Source: Nilaparvata lugens (lineage: Eukaryota > Arthropoda > Insecta > Hemiptera > Delphacidae). From it: a DNA stretch of 64,000 bases. The position numbers and the translations under genes are program-made. The stretch covers positions 13,626,778-13,690,777 of the forward strand of contig NC_052510.1 of NCBI RefSeq assembly GCF_014356525.2, written 5' to 3'. Below the pieces are notes generated by a model. It had not been told where the DNA came from, ran no database searches, and saw nothing but the letters and a program-made list of their open reading frames with translations. Within the stretch, counting starts at the first letter, position 1, and each line of letters begins with the position of its first letter. This document shows positions 1 to 11,400 of this stretch, in pieces.

Positions 1-832
1 CATTAAATTCCTAACAATCCCAATAAATTTACAAAACTCATGAGCCCGTATCAGGAACACATACCTACCTATGTATAGATTCAAAGTCAGGGATGCTACA
101 GAAATATTTGGCACAGGTGCAAAGCCAGTAATTTATTTCGAGATTAAGATGTTACATCCTTACAGCGAACAATTCTAAACCAATACGAATTTAGAACAAA
201 AACATTCCTGTCGATCTGACAGAGACGTACCGAAATACTGCTTTCTAAATTTAACTGCACCAGTCACTTTTTCCACGCTCACCTTTCGCGGCAGATAACT
301 TTACTACGTTCTTATCAGCTCGTATTTTCAAGCGCCAGAAAAAGATCACAAGAATAGACACTCTTGCATAACAGCAAACTACATAATGAGTCTTGTAAGC
401 AGCGGCCAGACTGAGTGATTAAGATTAATAGCTTATCACTGACCACCTCAAGTCCTCTTCAGAATCTTCTCAATGATTTTTAGTTGGCAACAATACCAAC
501 AATGCATTGATTTAGATGCTACATCCTAATTGCAATGAGATACTCTCCAATTATGGAGTTTCTCATCAATAATGCACTGTATCCTATATTCAAGGAGCTA
601 TCACATATTTTTCAAGGTTATGGTAGCCTTCTTGAAATATAAACAATTGATGAATAATTTTTGAAGTACTGTTTACAAGTGTTCAGTTTCATAATAAAAC
701 TCTCATCACAATCCTTTTCAAGTTTTTATTTTATTTGTATGATTGATCGATCTCACAGAGGAAATAAAATCCATATTCTGTATTTTCAACCGGGTTTCTA
801 TTTATTGGTAGCTATATCAGTTCCAGTTGAAT
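1..832. other. AT-rich DNA, nothing recognised
   Basis: I see no repeat, coding homology or structured signal here. A 79-codon open frame at 661-900 is AT-rich, runs into the LINE tail that follows and shows no family motif, so I treat it as chance. Confidence 0.5.
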
Positions 833-1492
833 ACATATCAAATCAAATCAAATCTTATTTTATTCACCAATTGAAAACAGTTTTACATGAAAATGAATAA
901 ATAATTTGTAGTTGAATAATTGGCGTGGCTAGAAAAAGAAATCTTGTGCTCTAGCCACGAGTTCAAAACATTTCTTACCTATATTTTAACATGATTTTAG
1001 AATTAATACAGCTCTTTATAATATAATCCAGACCAGTACAATACAGATAGACAAATAAGAAAAATCATATACTTAATGTAATATAATTAATCATATATAA
1101 TATAACCAAGATACTTCAAATATTTTAAATAGCACTAGAATTTCAAAATAGACTAGAGGACATTTGCATACTTCAATAAACATTAGTCTATTAATAACAT
1201 TATACATACGGTATTTAAGAAAAATTGAAAAATATATTTTGTTTATCAATTGGGAATTTTAAAGGTAATAATTTATTTTCACCCATTCCTTTATTGAATT
1301 AAGTTTAGTTCTGGTTATTTTTGTATTAATAAAGTTTTCCGGGATTTTATTCATCAATTTACTTCTTTGATACTCAAATTGGCGTTTGCACGATGTTAAT
1401 GCTGTAAAATCTATATTAAAAGTGTTAACTACTGTAGGACGTATATTATAAGGAACAGTTCGAGGAGTAAAAAGATGATTATTTTTGTTCAG
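833..1492 (-). mobile_element. 5'-truncated LINE (non-LTR retrotransposon) 3' end
   Basis: Read on the minus strand, this holds the end of a reverse-transcriptase ORF (1492 to 1259), then a 3' untranslated region with a strong hairpin (959-924, 10-bp stem CGTGGCTAGA/TCTAGCCACG) and a short tandem tail of TTTGA units near 855-833. The order (ORF end, structured UTR, short-repeat tail) is typical of LINEs that prime on target DNA. The 5' part is missing or decayed above about 1492. The same hairpin recurs in the tail at 11.3 kb. The clade cannot be fixed from so short a piece. Confidence 0.6.
1259..1492 (-). pseudogene. C-terminal remnant of LINE reverse-transcriptase ORF
   Basis: Seventy-seven codons are open and end in TAA at 1259-1261. 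The peptide has the layout typical of the extreme C-terminus of CR1- or Jockey-type ORF2 proteins. It starts near LFTPRTVPYN, then has an aromatic and basic stretch (CKRQFEYQRSKLMNKIP), the usual position of the 'klWN.LP' signature, and then a basic helix ending in IKEWVK. The Trp of that signature is Met here. Stop codons appear at once upstream in this frame, so it is a dead fragment. The assignment rests on pattern memory, not alignment. Confidence 0.5.
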
Positions 1493-4164
1493 GAATAAGA
1501 TTAAATTTGTTAATTATGAAGATATATAACTTGATTTTCAATCAATCATTTTTCATGTTAATATTCTCAACCTCTTCCAGGTTACGGTATTTGAGTACTG
1601 TAAAAGTAAGGTATTGAGTTTTGTTATAACTGTGATTCTGAAATTATTATGCTACTGTCTAATTTTTTACTCAACTATTTTCATTTTCCAATGCATGATT
1701 TATTTCACGGAACTCAGTTTCGAATCACATAAAACTATTGTCCTAAAAACATTAGCAATATTATTATTAACGTCAGTAACTCAAGACTCTCAAATAGTAA
1801 ATTGAATTTCTAAATACCTATAAATCCTAAATTGAAAAATATAAAATTGACTATAAAATGACAACACCTGTGAAGAGCTCGATTTGTTCATCTGGAACGG
1901 AATTCAGTAGCATTGAAAAGATAATAATGGACACTAATAATTATTATTAACACATTTCGGAAAAATAATTACAAAAATAATGGACACTGTTGAAAGTACT
2001 TACATTAAAATTGATGCGGTTGGCTGATAGTTGTGGCAACAACTTCCCTGTAACAATAAACAGGTAACTGTTAATGGAAAGCAAATAAACAGAAAAGTTT
2101 GCAACTAAATATGGAATAACGAGTCGACTGCTAGACGGGTACCTTAAAAAGGACAGGAGGTCATTACGCAACACACTTGCAATATCTCAATTGCTGCCGT
2201 CTGCTGGGTCAAATTCTTTGTAAACTTTGACAACAGTCAAACTCTGTAACTGGAGGTGAAAATGGAAACCAGTTAATGCTGGTTGAAACGGCAGACGGTT
2301 GGAAAAAATTAGGAAACTGACTGAAACGGGCAATATTGAGTAGGGAACAAAATTTGAGAAAAAAGTTTTATATGATATATAAATACTGATTCATCTATTT
2401 TACATTCCATGTAACATATTGATGTTAGTAATAAGCCTGATGTCAATTGTGAGACATTTTATTAGTATTTATCATAATTTATAGAATGAGAAATGGGACA
2501 TTATGAGAAAGGTATAATGAAACTTGGTTAGAAAACTGTGAAATGGAAATATACCGACAAATGATGATATTTATGTGAAAATCTGTCCTACACTTAATAT
2601 TGCTAGTGACATGACATGGAAAAACTTATATCTTTCAATAAAAAATATAATCTACTGGACTCGTATCCTTTATGATTATATTCATACGATATTACCTTAT
2701 ATATCTTAGAATAATATAGTTACTCTATGCTGATAAATTAGAACTTCAACAACCTAACATACTTATTACAAAGAACATGACGCTAATTAACTAGAATTAA
2801 ATATCAAGTGATATCTCTGGCAGTGAAAGTAATAAATTCATACACCTAATTGGAAATACAGTAAAATGACTTGAATAACGAATCATTGCAGTATTATGAA
2901 AAAAGCTTTGTACTTAAGCATTGGAATTGATAATTAAAACTGCACAAGTTGGAAATAGTTATTAAACTATAATTCAGATTTCAATTCAAAAATAATAATT
3001 ACTAGTTGATTGTGCAGCAAATAAACTTTCAATTGCAAAGCCATAGCTGAGGAAAAACCTAGACAAAGCAATAAAGTTTTTAATTGCACTTGGCAATCAA
3101 ACAAAAAAGCACCATTAGGCTACTATCTAATTCAAGGTTATATTATGGGCGTTACTATTTTGAACAATAGATGATTGATTGCTAAATATGCAAAAAGCTA
3201 ATAAGGCATTATTAATCCTCTGGTTTGTAGTTTGTAGAAGAAAAACTAGGGAAACTGCCTCGATTAGCTGGGAAAGTATTACATTATCTTCTTACAATCG
3301 TCAATGTTTTGAGTTCTACTAGTCCTGAACAATTACATCTAGTTTTCTTTTGATGAAAAACCAATCCAGTAGTCACTAAACAGTACATAATTAACCAGAT
3401 TTATCTCACAGGGAAAGCGTTCCACCTTTTTCCTTCTGATTAACCAATTGTTAAATCCCACAAGTTCTGAACAATAGTATCCAGTTTTTTCTCCATCAAA
3501 CAACAATCCAATAATCTTTGAACTGTACAGATTCAAACCCAATCAACGATAAACAACTTCCTGATTTTTCTCCAAAGATGCCCACACCAAGTTTAACAGA
3601 CCGAGTTAATTGTTGAGCAGGAATTAACAGCGGTCAGTTGCATAACTTCAATCTGGGTAACAACTGAACAGGGTAACGGTGAGTGAGTGAGTGAGTGGAG
3701 AAAGACGACTCAAGAGTGAGTTGCTGTTTACACTTTAACAACCAACAAAGCACATCGCACTAGTTTCGTTTAAAAAAAGAACACTCCGGAGTACGTCCAC
3801 CAATTTACTTGGTCGCCTTTCACTTATAGAAGTTAACTTCTAGTTGTACAGTACACGGTTGGTTCTCTTCCGTTAGTTACGATTGTTAGTTACTCCAGAC
3901 TCTGACATTTGGTTGTTGTGCACCAGAAGTGTTTTGGGACATTATTCAACCCTACACAAAAGACTACGTTTCCGGACTCCACTGATTTATCCTCGGTAAC
4001 AGCATCCTTACAAATTATAAGAACTCCAGTACCGGTAGACATGGAGACCAAGAAGCACAAAACATCAATGATAAAGAAGCCCTACAACGCCTATCAGAAT
4101 GTATTATATTAACTGGGTAAAATCAACTGGATAAACTGGGTGAAATTGTAATTTTATTCAATTG
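1493..4164. other. Unannotated AT-rich stretch with a short (GAGT)n run
   Basis: No coding or transposon signature is recognised over 2.7 kb. Open frames here are below 80 codons and lack motifs. A perfect GAGT microsatellite of about five units lies at 3678-3697. Two loosely similar segments near 3300-3400 and 3440-3540 (both with 'ctgaacaa' and a later 'ccaat') suggest an old, diverged local duplication. Confidence 0.4.
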
Positions 4165-4319
4165 TTTGTAGTTTAACACTTCCATATACTCCATTAGTTT
4201 CTCATTACAGAAAATGACTATAATTTGTAATGACTTGAGTTTGTAGTTGAACGCTTCCATTTACTCTATTTGTTTCTCATTACAGAAAATGGCCATATTT
4301 TATTTTGTAATGACTTGAG
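4165..4319. repeat. Tandem dimer, about 75-80 bp unit
   Basis: Two adjacent copies start at 4165 and 4240. Both begin tttgtagtt, share ctcattacagaaaatg in the middle and end taatgacttgag. Copy 2 is about 5 bp longer. The divergence shows it is not very recent. Confidence 0.7.
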
Positions 4320-4491
4320 CATCGCTAAGGAGATGATGAATAATGAAAAAGATGTCAATCAAATTGAGAATAGAACCCATGCTCGCAGAAGCACTTTATT
4401 AATCCCATTTTTATTGGGATCGCATTATTATTGCATATAGCACATTATTAATTCCATATTACTTCATTTATTTATTTATGTACAGGGAATC

Positions 4492-5022
4492 TTGTTTAGA
4501 AATCACGCAGATAGTTTGTATGCGGAAGATGTAGGAGCAGCACTCAGCTCTATGAATTGCCCTCACTATAGAGAATTAAATCCCAATTTCAAGATGGGTG
4601 AGCAGCTTGGATTCCAAATGCCCATTGTCAAAGTCCGTTGTATCACTCAATTGCGAATGGCCACTAATGTATCTATATACTTGTATGTTAATAATAGAGG
4701 TACAAAAATGTACCTCTATTACCTCTATTAGAGGTACAAATGTACCTCTATAGAGGTACAAATGTACCTCTATTGTATGTCGAATTGTCCTATTTGTAAT
4801 ATTCGTGAAAGAGAAGATATAGAACATTTCTTAGTACGCTGTCCAATGTATAACTCTATTCGTTCCTACTTTCTTGGCGAATTCATCCAAAATGTTGTGT
4901 CAGATGCCGACAAAGTAATGGTACTTCTATCAAATTTGAGTGAGAGGAAAATAAATAGAGTATTCCTTTATGTAGTAAAAGTAATTGATATTCGCTTCTT
5001 GATTTGTAGTGTTGATACTTGA
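4492..5022 (+). pseudogene. LINE ORF2 C-terminal domain, interrupted by palindromic repeats
   Basis: Two open segments lie in the same frame: 4492-4731, ending with VRCITQLRMATNVSIYLYV, and 4762-5022, starting just before CPICNIRERE. The zinc-knuckle pattern is C-x2-C-x8-H-x4-C. About 80 bp of inverted iterons (4692-4773) separate them and add an in-frame stop. In relatives I would expect the QLR segment to run almost directly into the Cys motif, so the iterons look like an expansion or insertion that killed this copy. The parent family is unknown; the motif fits the C-terminus of several LINE clades. Confidence 0.6.
4692..4773. repeat. Triple palindromic iteron (AGAGGTACAAATGTACCTCT)
   Basis: Three near-perfect 20-22-bp palindromes follow one another at about 4694-4716, 4730-4750 and 4751-4771, separated by short ctatt spacers. 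The first has two extra A residues at its centre. Each could form a cruciform. They sit inside the LINE coding remnant. Confidence 0.8.
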
Positions 5023-5661
5023 GTACGTTATTTCGCAAGTGGGATTTCCTGTAACTCATATAAAAAGGGTGTGATGATTGCTATTGCATGCCCCAAGCAA
5101 ATTAATCACATTTTGTTTGGCTTGAAAAATTGAATTTCCACCCAAGTTTAGTGTAGTCTTATAATTCTGACTTAACTACCATCATTATGCTCATTAGAAT
5201 GCCTGTAAGTTTAATCAATAGCATGAAATCTTGTAGTTAAAATTATTAAGTAATGTACCTGTCCTAAAGTACCTGTACCAATCCAAAGTAGTATTATAAT
5301 GTAATGTTAATGTTCCTGTAAATTTTGGTAATATGCTATGAAGTATTGTTGTGTTATTCAAGTATTTATTTAAATTTAATTATAATTATTCCATTGATGT
5401 CTTGATACAATATTTCATGTTATAAATTTTCAGTTATGAAGTAATATTCTATAAGTCTTGATTGTTTGATAATCCACATGGAGTGGAGACATTTATAACA
5501 GACATAGAGAGTGAAATCGTGCTCTCTCACGAACTGACACTTTACTATAGAATTCATTTCTATTGGAGGTTATTGTTGGAATTATAGAATAATTGTGCAT
5601 GTATCTCTATTTAACTGTATTTCTGTATTTGTATGGCTGGTCCGTGAACAAATAAAATGAT

Positions 5662-5800
5662 TATTTATTTATTTATTTACAATGCAAATGGAACTAATAA
5701 CATTGGCAGATAAAAAAATAAGGTAGTCCTTGTGCTATTTTTCTTCCAAATTTATAGGTGACAGTCTAAGATAAGGTTGAAATTTCACGTGTACAATTTT
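5662..5800 (-). mobile_element. LINE 3' tail, tail-to-tail with the plus-strand LINE
   Basis: On the minus strand this reads into AAATAAAT repeats and contains the loop motif AGCACAAGG followed by a T-rich stretch, matching the 3' tail at about 59.98-60.09 kb (shared TTGTGCTATT and ATAAGGTA on the plus strand). The hairpin stem is eroded here. Both elements share the A/T-rich junction at 5660-5682. Confidence 0.5.
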
Positions 5801-5921
5801 TAAAAATTGTAGTACAAAATAAACATGAAAACTATCAATTTTGAATTTAGATGGCTTGATTTGATAAATTAATTTAATTAATTACTTGGAAGGGAGATTC
5901 TAAACACAATTTTTCTAGACC

Positions 5922-6300
5922 TGAGTTAGATTTTCTGACTAATCCCTGAATACACTATTTCTGAGTTGGATTTGAAGAATAAGCTCTAATAAGTGAAAGT
6001 GATAATAAGAGTGAAATATACCCTTCATCATGACTAGTTCTTACTCAGCAATCTCGTGTACTGAAGTTAAAAAATAGAGTCTACTGATAAACAATAAAAA
6101 TCTAATCCTGAGTAAGAATTTCTGACGAGTCCCTGAATACACTATTTCTGATTTGGATTTGAAAAATAAGTTCAAATAACTAAAAGTGATAATCAGAGTG
6201 GAATAAATAACTCCTTCATCAGGACTAGTTACTCAGCCTTCTCTTATACTAAAGTTAATGAATAGAGCCAACTAATAATCAATAAAAATCCAATTTATGC
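5922..6300. repeat. Tandem dimer, about 187 bp unit
   Basis: Copy 1 (5922-6108) and copy 2 (6109-6300) share ccctgaatacactatttctga, gtgataat-agagtg, ccttcatca-gactagt and actcagc in the same order. Identity is roughly 80-85 percent by eye. No coding content. Confidence 0.75.
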
Positions 6301-6965
6301 AATTCAAGTTCATCATAAATTAATGATGAAAATACATAGAATGATAATATATCATTTGAAATCATAGAATGATTGGGGATAAAAAAACTGCGTTACTGTA
6401 GTAAGATACTAATTTTATGCATCTTTTACAGCTGAATTTATTCTTTCACTGCAGCTTCAAAAATCTTGGATGCATTTTAGTCGCATAAACAAACCACTAC
6501 CATTACCATGTTTTTCAGTCTGAACCACCCCTACTATAGGCCTTTTAGTCGTAAACCCATCAGTCTCCAATAATGAGATTCAAACCATCTTCAGCCGAAC
6601 TAAACACTATTGGTACAGACTACAGCCATTCATCTATCTTCACTTGATGGCATCATTTGGAATGACGTTTAGGTCTTCATAAATCTTTCAAAGTGGTCTC
6701 TTCCTCCCTTTCAACCTCTCCTTGGCATTCCACATTCTTCCACCCTTCTTTCGAATGCTATCTTGGTTCAGTGTTAGTTTATTCATTAAATTATTTTTTA
6801 CAGAAGACACATGTGTTGAAAGTCGTATCCGTTTTGGGATTCGACTCAATCATTAAAAACACTGCTTCTTTTTGCTAGAACAGAGTAGCCATGAGAAAAA
6901 ATTGTAGATAAATGTAGACGTTACTCATAACATGTATTGTTGCTAGCAATAAAATTATATTCATA
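6301..6965. other. Nothing recognised
   Basis: A stretch slightly less AT-rich than average lies at 6480-6780 but has no reading frame with a recognisable motif. A 61-codon frame at 6693-6878 has no support. Confidence 0.4.
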
Positions 6966-7079
6966 AAATAGTATTATAGTAGGCCTAACCCTTTTAAATT
7001 AATAAAATGGTAGATTGCAAAATGCAAATTATTATTTTATTAATTTCGAAAAAGGGAACTATAATTCTACTTTATAAAA
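6966..7079. mobile_element. Small MITE, family of the 7.8-kb copy
   Basis: Imperfect inverted repeats flank a very short centre: the left arm holds ataaaatagtattatagt then cccttttaaattaataaaat, and the right arm is its reverse complement with changes. A better preserved relative lies at 7802-7922. Confidence 0.6.
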
Positions 7080-7370
7080 ATGACAATAAGTAGCCCTGAT
7101 TAAATACATTTTAAAATTATATTCATTTATTTATGATAGTGAATAATGAATAAATCTATTTATCGCTTTCATACAGTATATTATTACATAATTTTGAAAA
7201 TGAACAGTAAAATACAGTTTCTACAGGACAAAAACGAAGCAAAATGTATTATTCTCTCTTCTCATCATAAACAGTCGAAAGTAGTATTATTAGCATGACA
7301 ACAACAGTCCATCATGACAAACATGACAATCTGATAACACTTATGATCTTGATCACTACATTTCACATAC

Positions 7371-7475
7371 TCAAATCAATCAATCAGAAATTCTTTATTG
7401 GTTCTTCATGACAATATACAAGAAGAAAAAACTTTCAGCAAAAATATAAGAAACCAATCGCCTGCAATGAAAATC
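7371..7475 (-). mobile_element. LINE or SINE 3' tail fragment
   Basis: On the minus strand the sequence runs through aaccaataaagaatttctg into GATT repeats. This polyadenylation-like AATAAA plus short-repeat tail resembles the tails at 25.6 kb and 44.6 kb. No coding sequence is attached. Confidence 0.4.
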
Positions 7476-7801
7476 CTATGCGCAGGTGAGAGTTGCTAAT
7501 ACAAATTCAATATGAGTCATTTTACAAAAGATGAAATAAGAAATTATATAATATAATATTAATAAAAGAAGATGATGAATAAGTGGAATACTCGTATGCA
7601 ACTGAAGACATCCTTCATTTCCGGAACAGTAGATAGTAAGTGAATGATGGAACCAATCAACCAATGATGATTCTGATGAACCCAAATTTTGAGGCTAGTT
7701 TCTTACTACAGAAAAGTTATTTTTCATCAATTAATAGTATGTAATAATACTGTGATGTTTTCCTTACACGTTACTCCCAACTCCTTCGATGAGGAAGATA
7801 A
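7476..7801. other. Nothing recognised
   Basis: No supported feature; a 69-codon minus-strand frame at 7476-7685 starts inside the LINE tail and has no motif. Confidence 0.4.
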
Positions 7802-7922
7802 TATATAAAATAGAATTATAGTTCCCTTTGAAATTAAAAAATAAAATAAAAATATATAAATTGTATTTTTATTCTCTTATTCTATTAATTTCAAAGGGTA
7901 ATATAATTCTGTTTTATATATA
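7802..7922. mobile_element. Small MITE with about 40-bp inverted repeats
   Basis: The left arm reads tatataaaatagaattatag then ttccctttgaaatta; the right arm is its near-perfect reverse complement (attaatttcaaagggtaata and onward). The two arms make up most of the 121 bp. Same family as 6966-7079. Confidence 0.75.
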
Positions 7923-8089
7923 CTGCATGCATGTTCACTTTTCACCATTTAAACATCATTATTAAATTTTCAACTCTAATTGGAGCTTAATTTTCAACTC
8001 TAATTTAGATTATAATGTAATATAATCTATCATGAATTCTCAGCTTTGATACTCGGTGTGGCTCCATATGGCCATACAGCTGATGTTAC

Positions 8090-8562
8090 AATGTTTTTCA
8101 AATGATCTTGTTTGTCTTGTGCATGCATGCAGTACGAAAATAATTAATTTCTCTGGTATTCTTTGACCAATCTTAATGAATAAGGTATCCTTGAAATCTG
8201 TAAATTTGATAACTTTTTGTCTCTTGTAAATTTTCTGTAAAGTGAACGGTTTTCGTGCAATTTTCCATCAAAAATTTAAAATGGCCGCCATTTTGAAAAT
8301 TTACATCTAAATTATTCTATTTTAATTTTTATAGTTGAGTCTTTATAGCATAAATATTCATGCCAAATTTCAGATCAATACAATAAATATTTCGTTCTTG
8401 AGATAAAAATTCCTAAGTGAAAAAAAAACAAAATGGCAGCTACAAGGATAACCGCTGAGTTTTGGACACTTTGGACACTACGACATTATTTTGTACTCTC
8501 CTATCATCCAGGAACAATACCCTAAAGTGTTCGAAACTACTTCTGTAACACCCTGTATATTG
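8090..8562. repeat. Probable dispersed repeat ending in an acaccctgta motif
   Basis: This block holds aaaatggccgccattttgaa, a run of A, caaaatggcagctac, and ends with gtaacaccctgtatattg. Repeats ending in such 'acaccctgta' motifs are widespread in arthropod genomes. I cannot define its other end or its class. Confidence 0.35.
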
Positions 8563-8639
8563 TAGATTTTGCAAGTAATTCTTCAATTATTAATGTTTAT
8601 TTTACAAATTCTTTTATAAACTGTATTGAATTCTAGATC

Positions 8640-8990
8640 CACAACAATAGTCTACCAACTTTTCGCAATAATTTGTAGCTGGCAACGAAACCTAACGGCA
8701 CATTAAATGAATGATGAAATCGTGAAGAGAAACTGTGAGTTACATTCACACGTATTCTGGCCCAAGACCGAAAACAGTGAGCTCCAACTTGCAACTCACT
8801 GTCGAGACTTTGGTTCGTCTGAATTTGGAAACAGGAGATGCAATTAGGCTGTCGCGGCTTGGCTAAATTAGAGGCATTGTATGCTAATCCTAATGCGCTG
8901 CTTCGTTTTCTGCTGAATTTTCGATACCCCAAACATCTGGCCTCGATCGGATGGCGAGAGAAGGAGAAAGAAGGAGTGGAGAAACGAGAA
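8640..8990. other. Local GC-richer island, function unknown
   Basis: Base composition is visibly more balanced than in the flanks and both strands are open for 75-99 codons, but neither predicted peptide has a recognisable domain. An exon or conserved non-coding element is possible; chance is equally possible. After 8960 it grades into a GAGAAGGAG-type purine run. Confidence 0.25.
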
Positions 8991-9235
8991 GGAGAAGTGG
9001 AGGGGAGGAAGAAGAGTGGAAGAGGACACAGTAAAACAAATTTTATAGAAAGAGGTATTTTCTGATCCTTGAAACTTCCAAAATTCAGTTATACTATTGG
9101 AAATTCAAATAACAAAATAATCTAACAAATTATCAATTTTTCAGTCCATAATAGTCACAAGAAACTCTTAAAGTTAATAATTTGGGCTCATTATCAGTAT
9201 ATAATCCATAAATACTCATGGATATTCCTCTAAAT

Positions 9236-9380
9236 TAGAATGCCTGAAGACCGTTTCCTATTGAATGCCCTACTCCACAAGCCAATAGGCAGAAGAAGTA
9301 TTGGTAGACCGAGGAAGAGATGGACGCCGGAACAGGCTTGAAAAGCCTAATCCATGACGATGATGATGATGATGATGATG
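9236..9380 (+). mobile_element. 5'-truncated non-LTR insertion with perfect target-site duplication
   Basis: The 14-bp sequence atattcctctaaat flanks the element at 9222-9235 and 9381-9394. Between them lie the last 33 codons of a LINE ORF, a short UTR and an ATG-repeat tail (9349-9380). The duplication, extreme 5' truncation and microsatellite tail are together the hallmark of target-primed reverse transcription by an RTE-like or related LINE. The intact duplication means the insertion is relatively young. Confidence 0.85.
9240..9341 (+). pseudogene. C-terminal tail of LINE ORF2 (GRPRKRW signature)
   Basis: Thirty-three codons are followed by TGA at 9339-9341. The peptide contains NALLHKPIG then RSIGRPRKRW. 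A basic G-R-P-x-x-R-W box close to the C-terminus is common in RTE, Jockey and related non-LTR ORF2 proteins. The leading ATG is probably an internal Met, because the copy is truncated on its 5' side. Confidence 0.75.
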
Positions 9381-9394
9381 ATATTCCTCTAAAT

Positions 9395-9838
9395 CCTCAT
9401 AGGATCAACATAAATGCAGTCATTTGATTCAATTCTGAATACATTACATTCTCTTTCATTCATCACGCCTTCTCTACTTCAATCTTTACAATACACCTTC
9501 CTCAATCAGTTTTATCAAACTGAGTTTGTACCAGATACTTTGAGAACTCTTTGACTCTCCTAACTCACCACTTATGTTGTTATTTTTAAACAGGCAGGAA
9601 CTAAAGAAAATTCTCAATGTGAAACTGAGGTTGGGATACACTAGTTTTAGAAGAAAATATACTTGTTACCTTGAAGGGAGTATACAGATATTGAAGGTAT
9701 CTAAAAATGCCAACTCTTGCATTGTTTATTTGCACTCTTGTAGAGGGTATAAGATGTTAATACAATTTATATCAAAATTTTGGAACAGAAACAGTTTTGG
9801 GCTTAAGCATGATGTTCCTTTTCCAATCATTCATAACT
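9395..9838. other. Nothing recognised; one 88-codon open frame
   Basis: A frame at 9574-9840 encodes a basic, Lys/Arg-rich peptide with no familiar motif. It ends exactly where the next dispersed repeat begins, so it may be part of an unrecognised element. I do not call a gene. Confidence 0.3.
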
Positions 9839-10262
9839 AGTAGTTCTGTGAACAGTAGACCTCACGCAGTATTCTCATCCACAAGTACCTGATTGAAACT
9901 ATAGACCTTATGGAAATACAGCAATAGACTGGTTTCTCAACACATCTGTGTAATCACTCTTGTCAGCTGATTTATGATGAATAATTCTATAGTCTGATAT
10001 TTACTCTAATATTGGCGTATGAAGGAGGCTCCTTTTTCCTTTTATATTATCCTTCAAATGCAAAATTTCCAAAAACCTTGTATATACGTCGACGTGCAAT
10101 TAAAAAAGGAACATACGTGTCAAATTTCATGAAAATCTATTACCGCGTTTCGCTGTAAATGTGCAACATATAAACATTTAAACATTCAAACATTTAATCA
10201 TTAAAAGAAATGCTAAACCGTCGACTTGAATCTTAGTCCTCACTTCGCTCGGTCAATGAGTT
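9839..10262 (+). repeat. Dispersed repeat, about 420 bp (inverted partner at 19.2 kb)
   Basis: From ttctgtgaacagtagacctc to cctcacttcgctcggtca this is the reverse complement of 19233-19640 with scattered changes. The end has a small GACC/GGTC stem around cgaagtgag. Such GC-rich stem-loop ends on AT-rich non-coding repeats recall Helitron-like elements, but I see no clear TC...CTRR pair, so the class is open. Confidence 0.65.
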
Positions 10263-11225
10263 ATCAAGAATATTGTATCTATGAATGTATGTATGAATAT
10301 AGAATTAAATAACACCTCTTATATTTCTAGAATTTTCTCTCTGTTATTATCTATTTTCTAAACAGCATCACTCTGTTCACTTCCCTCATTTTACAGTCAT
10401 TGAAGTCCAAGGAGCCTTCACAACAAACGATTACCATACTACTACACAATCATCAAGTGCAAGAAAATGAGAGAACAAATAACAAAATAACAAATAAATG
10501 CAATCCAATAAAAAAGTGTTATTGTCGAGATTGTTGCAACCTTGAACGCCTGCTGCTAAAAGAGTGTCTGATTAGGTGAGACTGTAATGGAGTACCTCAA
10601 TAAAGTACCTACCAACAATGAATGTAACAACATCCAACACTATTACATACAATAGCTCTTTGAAAATGGCCAGTGTGATTAATAGTCGAATGCATACTGT
10701 ATATGGTAAGAAAGCAAGCCAGTGACACAAAACCAAAGAACTATACTCTGGTAAGAAGCGACACGAGTTTGTATAAGTAACAAGCTAAAATCCTCATATG
10801 TATGTCGTTTCTACAAGAGTATAGAGACTGGTTAGACTGGAGGATTATGAATGCATTCCAGAGACTCTAAATCCAACCATAGTTATCTAGTCATAAAGGA
10901 TTGTTGTACAGTATTCAGCTCCAAAGTATGTCTCATGTCTGTACTCTGTACTTTCATAATAGGAGTATGGAGGAGAAGAATAATTATTCTCAGAAAGAGA
11001 GGTGGAATAGTTTTGAGAGATCTCAATGGAGACAGCACAATAAAGTACAAGAGGAATTCTGCAATTTTTGTTAGGTGTATTCAGTTATCTGGTTGGCCCT
11101 CAAATCACCGAAGTCAATGGAAAATTCAAGTGAGAAAAACTTATTTAATCAATATATTTGTTACCATTTGGGTGAAACGTTTTGTAAGGACGTGATAGAA
11201 GACATGCTAAACTTATTACCAACTA
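10263..11225. other. Nothing recognised
   Basis: The longest open frame (10851-11195, plus, 114 codons) has no motif, mixed composition and no splice or promoter context that I can point to. Confidence 0.4.
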
Positions 11226-11400
11226 GGTTTATATGGAGAATGAATAATGGATAATGAATTTATTGCCAAATACAACAAATATTTTTACAAATAAAATATT
11301 CATTAAATTACAATAGTTTTTGGCGTGACTGGAAAAAGAAGCATGGGCTCCAGCCACGAGTTCTAAAAATAAGAAATACATTATTTGTTTAATCTAATAA
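11226..11400 (-). mobile_element. LINE 3' tail with conserved hairpin
   Basis: On the minus strand the UTR has the stem CGTGGCTGGA/TCCAGTCACG (11358-11324), then an AATAAA-containing A/T stretch and tandem ATTCATTATCC-like tail units near 11226-11260. It matches the tail at 833-960 in layout and hairpin, including a compensatory base-pair change. No coding part is recognisable. Confidence 0.6.

Larger units (their letters stand above)
4492..5682 (+). mobile_element. LINE fragment: ORF2 C-terminus plus 3' UTR
   Basis: The first 530 bp encode the C-terminal end of a non-LTR retrotransposon protein, including a Cys-His zinc-knuckle-like segment (CPICNIREREDIEHFLVRC). About 640 bp of non-coding sequence follows, ending in AATAAA-type and ATTT repeats at about 5655-5682, the expected 3' tail. 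The reverse transcriptase core and endonuclease are absent, so the copy is 5'-truncated. Its tail directly abuts a minus-strand LINE tail. Confidence 0.6.

Noticed and set aside
4492..4827. Overlapping minus-strand 83-codon frame at 4576-4827
   Set aside because: Shadow of the plus-strand LINE remnant and its palindromic iterons.
8640..9065. Possible exon in a GC-richer patch
   Set aside because: Both strands are open, no domain is recognised and the plus-strand frame runs into a purine repeat.
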